A stretch of 64,000 nt of DNA from Xanthobacteraceae bacterium 501b. GTDB lineage: Bacteria > Pseudomonadota > Alphaproteobacteria > Rhizobiales > Xanthobacteraceae. Each line of letters opens with the position of its first letter. Within the stretch, counting starts at the first letter, position 1. Below, piece by piece: positions 56,286 to 64,000 of the stretch. The position numbers and the translations under genes were made by a program. The notes below the pieces were generated by a model that was not told where the DNA came from, searched no databases, and worked only from the letters and a program-made list of their open reading frames with translations. The stretch is from contig KB899087.1 of the NCBI GenBank assembly GCA_000378025.1, positions 3,968,001 through 4,032,000 on the forward strand, in the 5' to 3' direction.

Positions 56286-56611
56286 CCACAGGCCTGTGCA
56301 TAGGATGGGAACAAGCCATGCCCTTTGCCCGTTCGCAAGGGGAGGGCTGGGGACAGCGGCCGTTTTCCTCCACAGGTGACACCCTGTGCGCTTTATCAAG
56401 GCGCATGCGGCGAACTGCGTGGATAACACCGCACGCGGCGGCTAAGCCCTTAAACCGGCTGAATTTTGGATTCATCCGCGGCCGGCGCGCCAGCGCCTAG
56501 GCTGGGGGCGTATTGTGGGCGGGGAGGAACATCTCTAATCCCCTGCTCACTACACAGACAACCTTCGATTCAAAGTGCTTAAAGAAGTATGAAGAGGCAG
56601 GGGACAAACGG
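56286..56611. other. Candidate chromosomal replication origin (oriC)
   Basis: 326 nt between divergent ppsR and hemE, the known oriC position in Caulobacter, Rickettsia and other alphaproteobacteria. Near-consensus DnaA boxes (TTATCCACA) are TCATCCACA (56282-56290), CTATGCACA on the other strand (56295-56303), TCCTCCACA (56367-56375), and TTATCCACG on the other strand (56418-56426). One near-CtrA site (TTAA-N7-TGAA) lies at 56579-56593, just before hemE. The right end is relatively AT-rich. No function was tested. Confidence 0.7.
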
Positions 56612-57688
56612 ATGGAAAGCGCCGGAATGGAAAGCACCACGGCAGGGGCCAGCGTGAAGAACGAGCCGATCCTGCTGCAGGCGCTGGACGGACAGGTGCC
56701 CAGCCGCACGCCGATCTGGATGATGCGCCAGGCCGGGCGCTATCTCCCGGAATACCGGGCGGTGCGCGAGAAGGCCGGCGATTTCCTCACCCTCTGCTAC
56801 ACGCCCGATCTCGCGGTCGAAGTGACGCTGCAGCCGATCCGCCGTTTCGGCTTCGATGCGGCGATCCTGTTCTCCGACATACTCGTCGTGCCGCACGCGC
56901 TCGGCTGCCCGCTGACCTTCGAGGCCGGGGAAGGGCCCCGCCTCGTGCCTGTGACGAATGGTGCCGAGCTTGCCGCGCTGCGCGAGACGCTGGACCCGGA
57001 CAAGATCGACCGGGTGCTGGAAGCGGTCACTCGCATCCGCGCCGAACTTCCCAGCGAGACCGCGCTGCTCGGCTTCTGCGGCGCGCCGTGGACGGTGGCG
57101 ACCTACATGATCGCCGGGCGCGGCACGCCGGACCAGGCACCGGCGCGGCTCGCCTCCTTGCGCGATCCCGATTTCTTCACCGCGCTGATCGACCGGCTGG
57201 TGGAAACCTCGGCGCGTTATCTCATCGGCCAGCTCAAGGCCGGCGCCGATGCGGTGCAGATCTTCGACAGTTGGTCCGGGGTGCTCGATCCCACAAGCTT
57301 CCGCCGCTGGTCGATTGAACCGATCGCCCGCATCGTCGCGCTGGTGCGGGCTGAAGTGCCCGGCGCGCGGATCATCGCCTTTCCCAAGGGCGCCACATTG
57401 TCCGGCCTCACCGCGATGGTGCAGGCATCAGGCGTCAATGCGGTGGGGCTCGACTGGACGGCCGACCGCCCGGCGACGCGCTATGCGTTGGGGGGCAAAT
57501 GCGCGCTGCAGGGCAATCTCGATCCACTCACCCTGATCGCCGGCGGCCGGGCACTCGACGCCAGCATCGACGCCATCCTGGCGGATTTCCGCGGCGCCTC
57601 GCATGTGTTCAATCTCGGCCACGGCATCCGCCCGGAAACGCCGATCGCCCATGTCGAGCAGATGATCGCCCGGATTCGCGGCGGCTGA
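56612..57688 (+). CDS. hemE: Uroporphyrinogen decarboxylase
   Basis: 358 residues. Decarboxylates uroporphyrinogen III to coproporphyrinogen III. The N-terminus contains [20 protein letters not shown] (signature), with [38 protein letters not shown] and the C-terminal [34 protein letters not shown]. The ATG at 56612 follows GAGGCAGGGG; an ATG-led frame from 56513 lies in the origin and is not conserved. Next gene is hemJ, two heme steps together. Confidence 0.96.
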   Translation: MESAGMESTTAGASVKNEPILLQALDGQVPSRTPIWMMRQAGRYLPEYRAVREKAGDFLTLCYTPDLAVEVTLQPIRRFGFDAAILFSDILVVPHALGCPLTFEAGEGPRLVPVTNGAELAALRETLDPDKIDRVLEAVTRIRAELPSETALLGFCGAPWTVATYMIAGRGTPDQAPARLASLRDPDFFTALIDRLVETSARYLIGQLKAGADAVQIFDSWSGVLDPTSFRRWSIEPIARIVALVRAEVPGARIIAFPKGATLSGLTAMVQASGVNAVGLDWTADRPATRYALGGKCALQGNLDPLTLIAGGRALDASIDAILADFRGASHVFNLGHGIRPETPIAHVEQMIARIRGG

Positions 57689-57700
57689 CGACTTGGACGC

Positions 57701-57793
57701 CGTCATGGCCGGGCCTGACCCGGCCATCCACGTCTTCGCTATGGGCCGAGGTCGGACAAGTCGTGGATGCCCGGCCCGAGGCCGGGCATGACG
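57701..57793. repeat. Inverted pair of REP-like elements
   Basis: CGTCATGGCCGGGCCTGACC (from 57701) and its facing partner CGTGGATGCCCGGCCCGAGG (from 57762), each 32 bp and each an internal palindrome. Same family as the 32.8-kb pair. Lies between hemE and hemJ, and may act as a hemE transcription end. Confidence 0.8.
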
Positions 57794-57815
57794 TTGTGCA
57801 GGGAACGGGGTGTCG

Positions 57816-58241
57816 ATGCTCTACGACTGGATCAAGGCGCTGCATGTGATCGCCATCATCTCCTGGATGGCGGCGCTGCTCTACATGCCCCGGCTGATGG
57901 TCTATCACTGCGACGCGCCCCAAGGCTCGCCGCAGTCGGAAACCTTCAAGGTGATGGAACGGCGCCTGCTCAAGGCGATCGCCCGTCCCGCCATGGCGGT
58001 GAGCTGGCTGGCCGGGCTGTATCTCGCCTGGCAGGGCGGATGGTTCGTCTCCGGCTGGTTTCACGTGAAACTGGCGCTGGTGCTGGGCATGACCGTCGCG
58101 CAGGAATATCAGGCCCGCTGGGTGGCCGATTTCGCCGCCGACCGGAACACGCGGCCGGCGCGCTTTTTCCGGATCATGAACGAGGTGCCGACGCTGCTGA
58201 TGATCGGCATCGTCATCATGGTCATCGTAAAGCCGTTTTAA
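57816..58241 (+). CDS. hemJ: Protoporphyrinogen oxidase HemJ
   Basis: 141 residues (143 from GTG 57810). Oxygen-independent-looking protoporphyrinogen IX oxidase, four membrane segments. [20 protein letters not shown] with conserved His and PRLMVYHC, then [20 protein letters not shown] and [18 protein letters not shown] lies 11 nt before the ATG and 5 nt before the GTG, so both starts are plausible. The codons for WFHVKL (about residues 81-86) contain a perfect parS site. Confidence 0.93.
   Translation: MLYDWIKALHVIAIISWMAALLYMPRLMVYHCDAPQGSPQSETFKVMERRLLKAIARPAMAVSWLAGLYLAWQGGWFVSGWFHVKLALVLGMTVAQEYQARWVADFAADRNTRPARFFRIMNEVPTLLMIGIVIMVIVKPF
58058..58071. other. parS site inside hemJ
   Basis: GTTTCACGTGAAAC, identical to the copy at 48545-48558. 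About 1.6 kb from the oriC candidate. It encodes part of WFHVKL in HemJ, so the ParB site and the protein must be maintained together. Confidence 0.85.
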
Positions 58242-58485
58242 GCCGCTCAAAGCTTGTGACGGCGCACTTGCGCCGAATCGTGCCTTTGCCTATGGTGCGC
58301 GAACTCCACGAAGCTGGCTGTCGCTCCGTTCAGACGGGCATCTCCCCGATGCCGCACGGTGTGCCGGACAAGAAGCCGATCCCCTCGGCCTGGGTCCGCA
58401 GACCAGCGCTTCCCACCTTTTGTCGTTTCGGCGGGTGTTTTCCCGACCGGCTACGTCCACATTAGACATATCGAGGCCCTTTCCC

Positions 58486-59751
58486 ATGGGGGAAATGAAG
58501 CTCCAGGACCTCAAGTCCAAGAACCCCGCCGAACTTCTCGTGGTTGCGGAGGAGCTTGAGGTCGAGAACGCCAGCACGCTGCGCAAGCAGGAGCTGATGT
58601 TCGCCATTCTCAAGCAGCTCGCCGCCAAGGACACCGACATCATCGGTGAGGGCGTGGTCGAGATCCTTTCCGACGGTTTCGGCTTCCTGCGCTCGCCGGA
58701 CGCGAATTATCTGCCCGGCCCCGATGACATCTATGTCTCGCCGAGCCAGATCCGCCGCTTCGGCCTGCGCACCGGCGACACGGTCGAAGGCCAGATCCGC
58801 TCCCCGAAGGATGGGGAGCGCTACTTCGCCCTCCTCAAGGTCAACACGATCAATTTTGAGGACCCGGACAAGATCCGGCACAAGATCAACTTCGACAACC
58901 TGACCCCGCTCTATCCCGACGAGCGGCTGAAGCTGGAAATCGAAGACCCGACGCGCAAGGATTTCTCCGCCCGCGTCATCGATGTCGTGGCGCCGATCGG
59001 CAAGGGCCAACGCGGCCTGATCGTCGCCCCGCCGCGCACCGGCAAGACCGTGCTGCTGCAGAACATCGCCCAGTCCATCACCACCAATCATCCCGAGTGC
59101 TACCTGATCGTGCTGCTCATCGACGAGCGGCCGGAGGAAGTCACCGACATGCAGCGCTCGGTGAAGGGCGAGGTGGTCTCCTCCACCTTCGACGAGCCGG
59201 CCCAGCGCCATGTGCAGGTCGCGGAAATGGTGATCGAGAAGGCCAAGCGCCTCGTCGAGCACAAGCGCGACGTGGTGATCCTGTTGGATTCGATCACCCG
59301 CCTCGGCCGCGCCTACAACACCGTCGTGCCGTCGTCGGGCAAGGTGCTGACCGGCGGTGTCGACGCCAACGCGCTGCAGCGCCCCAAGCGCTTCTTCGGC
59401 GCGGCGCGTAACATCGAAGAGGGCGGCTCGCTCACCATCATCGCCACCGCGCTGGTCGATACCGGCTCGCGCATGGACGAGGTGATCTTCGAGGAGTTCA
59501 AGGGCACCGGCAATTCCGAGGTCATTCTCGACCGCAAGGTGTCGGACAAGCGGGTGTTCCCGGCCATCGACATCACGCGCTCGGGCACCCGCAAGGAAGA
59601 GCTGCTTGTGCCGGCCGACGTTTTGAAGAAGATGTACGTCCTGCGCCGCATCCTGAACCCGATGGGGACGGTCGACGCGATCGAGTTCCTGGTCGACAAG
59701 CTGCGCCAGACCAAGACCAATGGCGACTTCTTCGACTCGATGAACACGTAA
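58486..59751 (+). CDS. rho: Transcription termination factor Rho
   Basis: 421 residues, the usual length. N-terminal helical and RNA-binding OB domain ([40 protein letters not shown]), ATPase domain with Walker [19 protein letters not shown] (about 177-194), Walker [21 protein letters not shown], and the Q/R loops GTRKEELL. The ATG at 58486 ([12 protein letters not shown]) follows GAGG; ATG 58495 is an alternative. The 244-nt leader upstream may hold rho autoregulation but no specific element was resolved. Confidence 0.96.
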   Translation: MGEMKLQDLKSKNPAELLVVAEELEVENASTLRKQELMFAILKQLAAKDTDIIGEGVVEILSDGFGFLRSPDANYLPGPDDIYVSPSQIRRFGLRTGDTVEGQIRSPKDGERYFALLKVNTINFEDPDKIRHKINFDNLTPLYPDERLKLEIEDPTRKDFSARVIDVVAPIGKGQRGLIVAPPRTGKTVLLQNIAQSITTNHPECYLIVLLIDERPEEVTDMQRSVKGEVVSSTFDEPAQRHVQVAEMVIEKAKRLVEHKRDVVILLDSITRLGRAYNTVVPSSGKVLTGGVDANALQRPKRFFGAARNIEEGGSLTIIATALVDTGSRMDEVIFEEFKGTGNSEVILDRKVSDKRVFPAIDITRSGTRKEELLVPADVLKKMYVLRRILNPMGTVDAIEFLVDKLRQTKTNGDFFDSMNT

Positions 59752-59817
59752 GGCGAAAACACAAGGCAAGCACGCCCACGGCGAAAACGCCGGGGCGAGG
59801 CCGCTGGGAGGCGGGGC

Positions 59818-60186
59818 ATGCGGGCAGGGCGGATCACTCGGCTTTCGTTGATATCGCTTCCTGTGGCGCTGCTTCTGGCGCTGCCGGTCCAGGCCGGCGT
59901 CGCCGAGCGCGAACCGCCCATGGCCGAGCTGTGGCTCTTCGTCATCGGTATCGCCGCGCTGAGTTGGGTCATGGCCTGCCGGCGCTGGTGGCTGCCCCTT
60001 GCTGTGTGGCTGCCCACCGCCCTGTTCGTCGCCAGCCTCATCGCCGATTTCGCCGACCCGGTGATCGGGCCGGCGGTGCGCGAGGAACTCGGCCTCGCCT
60101 ATGTCCTGCAGGCGGACCTTGCCGGCGCGCTGCTGCTGGTCGTGCCGCTCATGCTGGCCAATATCCGCTTCAGCCGAAAAGACTGA
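59818..60186 (+). CDS. Small membrane hypothetical protein
   Basis: 122 residues. Signal-like N-terminus (ITRLSLISLPVALLLALPVQ) and three further hydrophobic segments (LWLFVIGIAALSWVMA, LPLAVWLPTALFVASLIADF, ADLAGALLLVVPLMLANIRF). No motif is recognised. GGGAGG precedes the ATG. It follows rho by 66 nt and may be read with it. Confidence 0.65.
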   Translation: MRAGRITRLSLISLPVALLLALPVQAGVAEREPPMAELWLFVIGIAALSWVMACRRWWLPLAVWLPTALFVASLIADFADPVIGPAVREELGLAYVLQADLAGALLLVVPLMLANIRFSRKD

Positions 60187-60410
60187 CGCCGCCGGCGTCC
60201 GGTGCGCCCCGCGGTGTCGGGAGGGCGATCTTTGCGCCGACGCATTTGATCCGACATTTTACGGCGATAAATAGTGCGCCCGTGCACGTTTCGTAGCCGA
60301 AACAATACACTCCACAAATGACTCAGGGCGGCCAAACGGGGTCACGTCCGATCCATCCATCGTAAAAGTCCTTTCGCCTGCCAGCGGCCATTTCTGTTGA
60401 AATGCGGGCC

Positions 60411-60431
60411 GGTGGGGGTTTTTGCCCCCAA
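60411..60431 (+). terminator. GGGGGTTTTTGCCCCC hairpin
   Basis: GTGGGGG (60411-60418) pairs with CCCCCAA-side CCCCC (60425-60429) around TTTTTG. It ends two nt before the perfect DnaA box. Possible terminator of the small membrane gene or of an unseen transcript. Confidence 0.35.
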
Positions 60432-60432
60432 C

Positions 60433-60453
60433 TTATCCACAGGACTGTCCACA
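60433..60453 (+). promoter_or_regulatory. DnaA-box pair
   Basis: TTATCCACA matches the DnaA consensus exactly; CTGTCCACA matches 7 of 9. Either an accessory part of the origin region or a DnaA-control site. Confidence 0.6.
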
Positions 60454-60538
60454 GGCGGGCGCGACGGGCGCAAATCCGCGCCAAGCCCGCGTCCCGGCGC
60501 CCATTGCCGGCGCGACCCGAGGCGTCACGCCCTCGCGC

Positions 60539-62560
60539 TCAGCCGCCACGCACCACTTCCGCCAATCGATTCGATTCCGTAACGGGAAGCGAACACACCG
60601 CGCCGGCGCAGACAAAGGCGGCGGCGCCCCCTCCCGCGCCGGCCGCGAGACTTTCCGCCTTGGCGCGGGCCGGATGATCGGCCGGCAGCGCCGCCGGGTC
60701 TTCCACCCGCTGCAGGGTGATGTCGACGCGCGGCAGGCGGCGGGCGGTCTCCGCCAGCGCGTCGGCGGCCTCGCCCGCGCCGATAATCACGATCTCCGGC
60801 GCCCGCAGCCGGCTGTCGAGCGCGTTGAGCAGGCCGGCATGGCTGTAGAGATTCGGCGCGGCGCGCGGCAGCAGGGCGTCGAACAGAAGGTCGGCGCGGG
60901 CGCGATAGGCGTCATCTCCGGTCAGCGCGGCGAGCCGAACGAGGTTGCGGGCGATCAGCGCCTGCGGGTTGGTGACGGCATCGTCAGCGGTCGCTTCGGG
61001 CCGCAAAATCAGCCCCTCGGCATCGTCGGCCGTGAGGTAATAGCCGCCTTCCTCGCTCGCATGGTGCGTCTCCAGCTGAGCCTGCCAGGCGACCGCCTGG
61101 TCGAGATAGTTCCGCTCGCCGGTCGCCTGGTGCAATGCAAGCGCCGCGCCGATCATCGCGGCATAGTCGCTGGCAAGGCCGGGGAACACCAGCCGCCCCG
61201 CGCGCCAGCTATGGCCGAGCCGCCCGTCCTTCACCATCGATTCGGCGATGAAACGGAAGGCGCCGGCGGCCAGCTCCACCCATTCCGGCCGCCCAAAGCG
61301 CGGCGCCGCGCCCACCAGAGCTGACATCATCAGCCCGTTCCAGTCGGCCAGCACCTTGTCGTCGCGGCCGGGCGGCACCCGCTTTTCGCGCACGGCCAGC
61401 AGCTTGTCGCGCAGCAGGGCGAGGCGCACCTCGTCGGCGCCGGAGCGCTCCATCTCCTTCAGTCGATTCGGGATCGAAACGCCTTCCCAATTGCCGAAGG
61501 GCACAATGTCGTAATGCCGGGCGAAGAATTCCGCGTCCTGCGCCCCAAGCGCGTCCAGCACCTGCTTGAGGGTCCAGACGTAATAGCGGCCCTCATGGCC
61601 TTCGGAATCGGCGTCGAGGCTGGCGGCGAAGGCGCCGCCTTCGGTCAGCATTTCCCGTTGCAGCCAGCCCACCGTCTCATCGGCGCGGGCGCGGAAAAGC
61701 TCGGCCAGCGTCTCGCTATAGGCGAGGCCGAGCAGGTCGAGGATCTGCGCATTGTCGTAGAGCATCTTCTCGAAATGCGGCACCAGCCAGCGCTCGTCGA
61801 CGCTGTAGCGGGAATAGCCGCCGCCAATATGGTCGTAGATGCCGCCCTCGCTCATGCCATCAAGCGCGTGCAGCGCCGCGTCGCGCAGCTTCGTTCGGCC
61901 GGTACGCTCCCAGCCGCGCCACAGCAGCTCAAGGAACGGTGTGTTGGGGAATTTCGGCGAGCCCTGTAGCCCGCCATGCTCGGTATCCATGATGCCGAGG
62001 ATCCGCCCGGCGATATCGTCCAGCTCATGGGTGCCGATCACCACCTGGCCGGCGGGCCGGGCCTTCTGCCGCAGCCGGTCCAGCAGGGCGGCGCGGTTCT
62101 GGGTGATGCGCGGATCGCCCGAGGCATAGGCGCCAGCCATGGTCTTCAGCACCTCGGTAAAGGCGGGCTGGCCATAGCGCGCTTCTTTCGGGAAATAGGT
62201 GCCGCCCCAGAAAGGGGCGCCTTCCGGGTCGAGGAACATGGTCATCGGCCAGCCGCCCTGCACGCCGAGCTGCTGCAGCGCGGCCATATAGATCTGGTCG
62301 ACCTCCGGCCGTTCCTCGCGATCGACCTTGATGTTGACGAACAGCTCGTTCATCACCGCCGCCGTCGCCTCGTCCTCGAAGCTCTCATGCGCCATCACAT
62401 GGCACCAGTGGCAGGCGGCATAGCCGATGGAGAGCAGGATCGGCCGGTTGCTGCGCCGGGCCTCCGCGAAGGCGTCCGGCGTCCATTCCCACCAGTCGAC
62501 GGGGTTGTCCTTGTGCTGGAGCAGATAGGGGCTGGCGGCGGCGGCGAGCTGGTTGGGCAA
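60539..62560 (-). CDS. Thioredoxin-fold DUF255 protein (YyaL/SSP411-like)
   Basis: 673 residues. N-terminal thioredoxin-like domain with [32 protein letters not shown] and the CxxC-like CHWC in [20 protein letters not shown], then a long (alpha/alpha)6 glycosidase-like domain ([40 protein letters not shown]). The role is unknown. No ATG fits: TTG 62560 after GGAG gives the family start ([10 protein letters not shown]), and the frame open to 62677 overlaps the mnmE start and is rejected. Divergent from mnmE. Confidence 0.88.
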   Translation of the reverse strand: MPNQLAAAASPYLLQHKDNPVDWWEWTPDAFAEARRSNRPILLSIGYAACHWCHVMAHESFEDEATAAVMNELFVNIKVDREERPEVDQIYMAALQQLGVQGGWPMTMFLDPEGAPFWGGTYFPKEARYGQPAFTEVLKTMAGAYASGDPRITQNRAALLDRLRQKARPAGQVVIGTHELDDIAGRILGIMDTEHGGLQGSPKFPNTPFLELLWRGWERTGRTKLRDAALHALDGMSEGGIYDHIGGGYSRYSVDERWLVPHFEKMLYDNAQILDLLGLAYSETLAELFRARADETVGWLQREMLTEGGAFAASLDADSEGHEGRYYVWTLKQVLDALGAQDAEFFARHYDIVPFGNWEGVSIPNRLKEMERSGADEVRLALLRDKLLAVREKRVPPGRDDKVLADWNGLMMSALVGAAPRFGRPEWVELAAGAFRFIAESMVKDGRLGHSWRAGRLVFPGLASDYAAMIGAALALHQATGERNYLDQAVAWQAQLETHHASEEGGYYLTADDAEGLILRPEATADDAVTNPQALIARNLVRLAALTGDDAYRARADLLFDALLPRAAPNLYSHAGLLNALDSRLRAPEIVIIGAGEAADALAETARRLPRVDITLQRVEDPAALPADHPARAKAESLAAGAGGGAAAFVCAGAVCSLPVTESNRLAEVVRGG

Positions 62561-62652
62561 GATGTCGCTCCGGCTGGGGACGGGGTATCGTGGCGCGGCG
62601 GCGGGCGCTTCTTGCAAGCGACGCGGCCGATTCAACAGATAGGGCGTAGCGG

Positions 62653-64000
62653 GTGGACGTGCAGGAAAAAAGCGCAATCGACATAACCGCCACTGACAAA
62701 GGCGCCGCCGTCGCCGCTACCGACACCATCGCGGCGGTGTCCTCCGGCAGTGGCGGCGCGGTGGCCGTCATCCGCCTGTCCGGCCCGCAGGCCGGGGCCG
62801 TTCTGGTGGCGCTGGCCGGCCGGCTGCCCGAACCGCGCCGGGCGCATCTGGCGCGGCTGCGCCACCCCATCTCCGGCGACGTGCTCGACCAGGGGCTGGC
62901 GCTGTGGTTCCCCGGGCCGCGCAGCGCCACCGGCGAGGACATGGCCGAATTGCAGATCCATGGCGGGCGCGCCGTCGTCGCCGCCGTGCTCGGCGCGGTG
63001 CTCAGCGTTCCCGGCCTGCGGCCTGCGGAAGCCGGCGAGTTCACCCGCCGCGCGTTCCTCAATGGGCGGATGGACCTGACCGAGGCCGAGGGCCTCGCCG
63101 ACCTGATCGGGGCGCAGACCGAAGCGCAGCGCCGGCTCGCCTTCGCCCACGCCTTCGGCCATCTCGGCCAGCGCGTGGAGGAGTGGCGCCGCCGCCTCAT
63201 CCGCGCCATGGCGCTCATTGAGGCCGGCATCGATTTCGCCGACGAGGACGATGTGCCGGCGGGGGCGCGGGCGCTGGCGCGGCCGGAAGTGGAGGCTCTC
63301 CACGCCGAACTCACCGCCGCGCTGGCCGACCGGCGCGGCGCGCTGGTGCGGGAAGGCGCGCTCATCGCCATTGCCGGCCTGCCCAATGCCGGCAAGTCGT
63401 CGTTGATCAACGCGCTGGCGCAGCGCGACATCGCCATCGTTTCCGACGAGCCGGGCACCACGCGCGACCTGCTGGAAGTCGCGCTCGACCTCGACGGCCA
63501 CAAGGCGACGCTGGTCGACACCGCCGGCCTGCGTGAGGCGGAAAGCAAGGTGGAAGCGGAGGGCATCCGCCGCGCCCGCGCCCGGATGGCGCAGGCCGAT
63601 CTCGTGCTGTGGGTGCACGACGTCTCGGTGGGACCCGCGCCCGAGGCCTCTCCCTCCATCGAAACAGAGCGCCCGCTCTGGCTGGTGGCGAACAAGATCG
63701 ACCGGGCCGGGGATGCGCTGTCGCCGGAAACCGGCTGGGCGGCGCGGGGCTTCAAGGTCTCGGCGGCGAGCGGGGAGGGGCTGGAGGCGCTGACCCGTGC
63801 GCTCGGCGGTTTCATCGCAGCGCGGGCGGAAGGCGAGCACCCGGCGCTGATCCGCGCCCGTCATCGCGCCAGCGCGCGGGAAGCGGATGCACATCTCGCT
63901 CTCGCGCTGGAGCACTGGGAGCGGCTGGACGACGAGCTTCTGGCCGAGGAGCTTCGCCTCGCCGCCCGGGCGCTCGGCCGCATGACCGGGGCGATCGGGG
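62653..64000 (+). CDS. mnmE: tRNA modification GTPase MnmE (3' end beyond window)
   Basis: About 449 codons are visible; the last ~15-20 residues with the CIGK-type end lie outside the window. N-terminal THF domain [41 protein letters not shown] domain with G1 [14 protein letters not shown], switch [13 protein letters not shown]3 [20 protein letters not shown] and G4 NKID. With MnmG it makes the wobble-uridine modification. GTG 62653 or 62659 is the start; the first 26 residues ([20 protein letters not shown]) are an unusual hydrophilic extension before the family core. Confidence 0.94.
   Translation, partial: MDVQEKSAIDITATDKGAAVAATDTIAAVSSGSGGAVAVIRLSGPQAGAVLVALAGRLPEPRRAHLARLRHPISGDVLDQGLALWFPGPRSATGEDMAELQIHGGRAVVAAVLGAVLSVPGLRPAEAGEFTRRAFLNGRMDLTEAEGLADLIGAQTEAQRRLAFAHAFGHLGQRVEEWRRRLIRAMALIEAGIDFADEDDVPAGARALARPEVEALHAELTAALADRRGALVREGALIAIAGLPNAGKSSLINALAQRDIAIVSDEPGTTRDLLEVALDLDGHKATLVDTAGLREAESKVEAEGIRRARARMAQADLVLWVHDVSVGPAPEASPSIETERPLWLVANKIDRAGDALSPETGWAARGFKVSAASGEGLEALTRALGGFIAARAEGEHPALIRARHRASAREADAHLALALEHWERLDDELLAEELRLAARALGRMTGAIG

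Larger units (their letters stand above)
60187..60538. other. Intergenic region with a perfect DnaA box
   Basis: 352 nt. The AT-rich segment 60247-60320 (TTTTACGGCGATAAATAGTG) precedes a perfect DnaA box TTATCCACA (60433-60441) and a weaker one CTGTCCACA (60445-60453) at 12-nt spacing, with GTGGGGGTTTTTGCCCCCAA just upstream. The rest shows nothing clear. Confidence 0.5.

Noticed and set aside
58260-58275. CGGCGCA-CT-TGCGCCG dyad before rho as a terminator
   Set aside because: Loop is only 2 nt and no T run follows; could be part of the rho leader but gives no firm call.
62561-62677. TTG start at 62677 for the DUF255 protein
   Set aside because: It would overlap the divergent mnmE start, and the extra residues are Arg/Pro-rich and not family-like; TTG 62560 has GGAG at correct distance.
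1-64000. tRNA, rRNA, CRISPR, prophage or transposase genes
   Set aside because: No characteristic sequences were recognised on reading; tRNA absence was not confirmed with a covariance model.

Overview
This is a GC-rich, densely packed chromosomal segment from an alphaproteobacterium. The order is that of Hyphomicrobiales (Rhizobiales): cysQ-DUF4170-acyltransferase-waaA-lpxK-DUF2093-xseA, hisB-DUF2628-hisHAFE-coaA, rph-rdgB-hemW against hrcA-grpE, and dnaQ-coaE-aroE-maf-ppsR against hemE-hemJ-rho-mnmE. The soluble formate dehydrogenase operon, olsB and the repeat types would fit Xanthobacteraceae (Ancylobacter/Starkeya/Xanthobacter-like), but that placement is inference. About 63 protein genes are called. 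No rRNA, tRNA, CRISPR array, transposase or prophage was recognised.

Layout. 1-6.1 kb: lipid A/Kdo assembly genes, then xseA on the other strand. 6.1-11.3 kb: a low-GC patch with a small orphan gene, then glyQ, an MFS transporter and glyS; glyS carries a second low-GC patch inside its reading frame. 11.7-15.4 kb: gnd-zwf-HAD phosphatase (pentose phosphate pathway). 15.6-17.4 kb: a CPA2 cation/proton antiporter. 17.6-23.7 kb: the NAD-linked molybdenum formate dehydrogenase operon fdsGBA-fdhD-fdsD, with a LysR-type palindrome upstream. 23.9-27.8 kb: comM, 1.2 kb of repeat-laden non-coding DNA, olsB. 28-38.6 kb: hsp20-DUF1150, gshB, yraN, rsmI, a PBP-activator lipoprotein, hemW-rdgB-rph, hrcA-grpE and a secreted hypothetical. 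38.6-44.2 kb: alkB, coaA and the his operon. 44.3-51.6 kb: an MFS exporter, hslV-membrane protein-hslU, and an HTH-smr-mltA-timA strand. 52-64 kb: secB, then the conserved origin neighbourhood.

The main architectural result is the replication-origin region. The gap between ppsR and hemE (56.29-56.61 kb) is the conserved alphaproteobacterial oriC position and contains near-consensus DnaA boxes. Two perfect 14-bp parS palindromes lie at 48.545 kb and 58.058 kb, the second inside the hemJ coding sequence. Gene orientation largely diverges from this gap. A second intergenic region at 60.2-60.5 kb holds a perfect DnaA box.

The most unusual coding feature is the mosaic glyS. About 300 bp falls from roughly 66% GC to 44% GC (hand counts) without breaking the frame. 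The change of codon style runs through conserved residues on both sides, which suggests replacement of a segment by recombination rather than simple insertion. I did not find a new defence or mobile system here; the window is mostly core genome with local anomalies.
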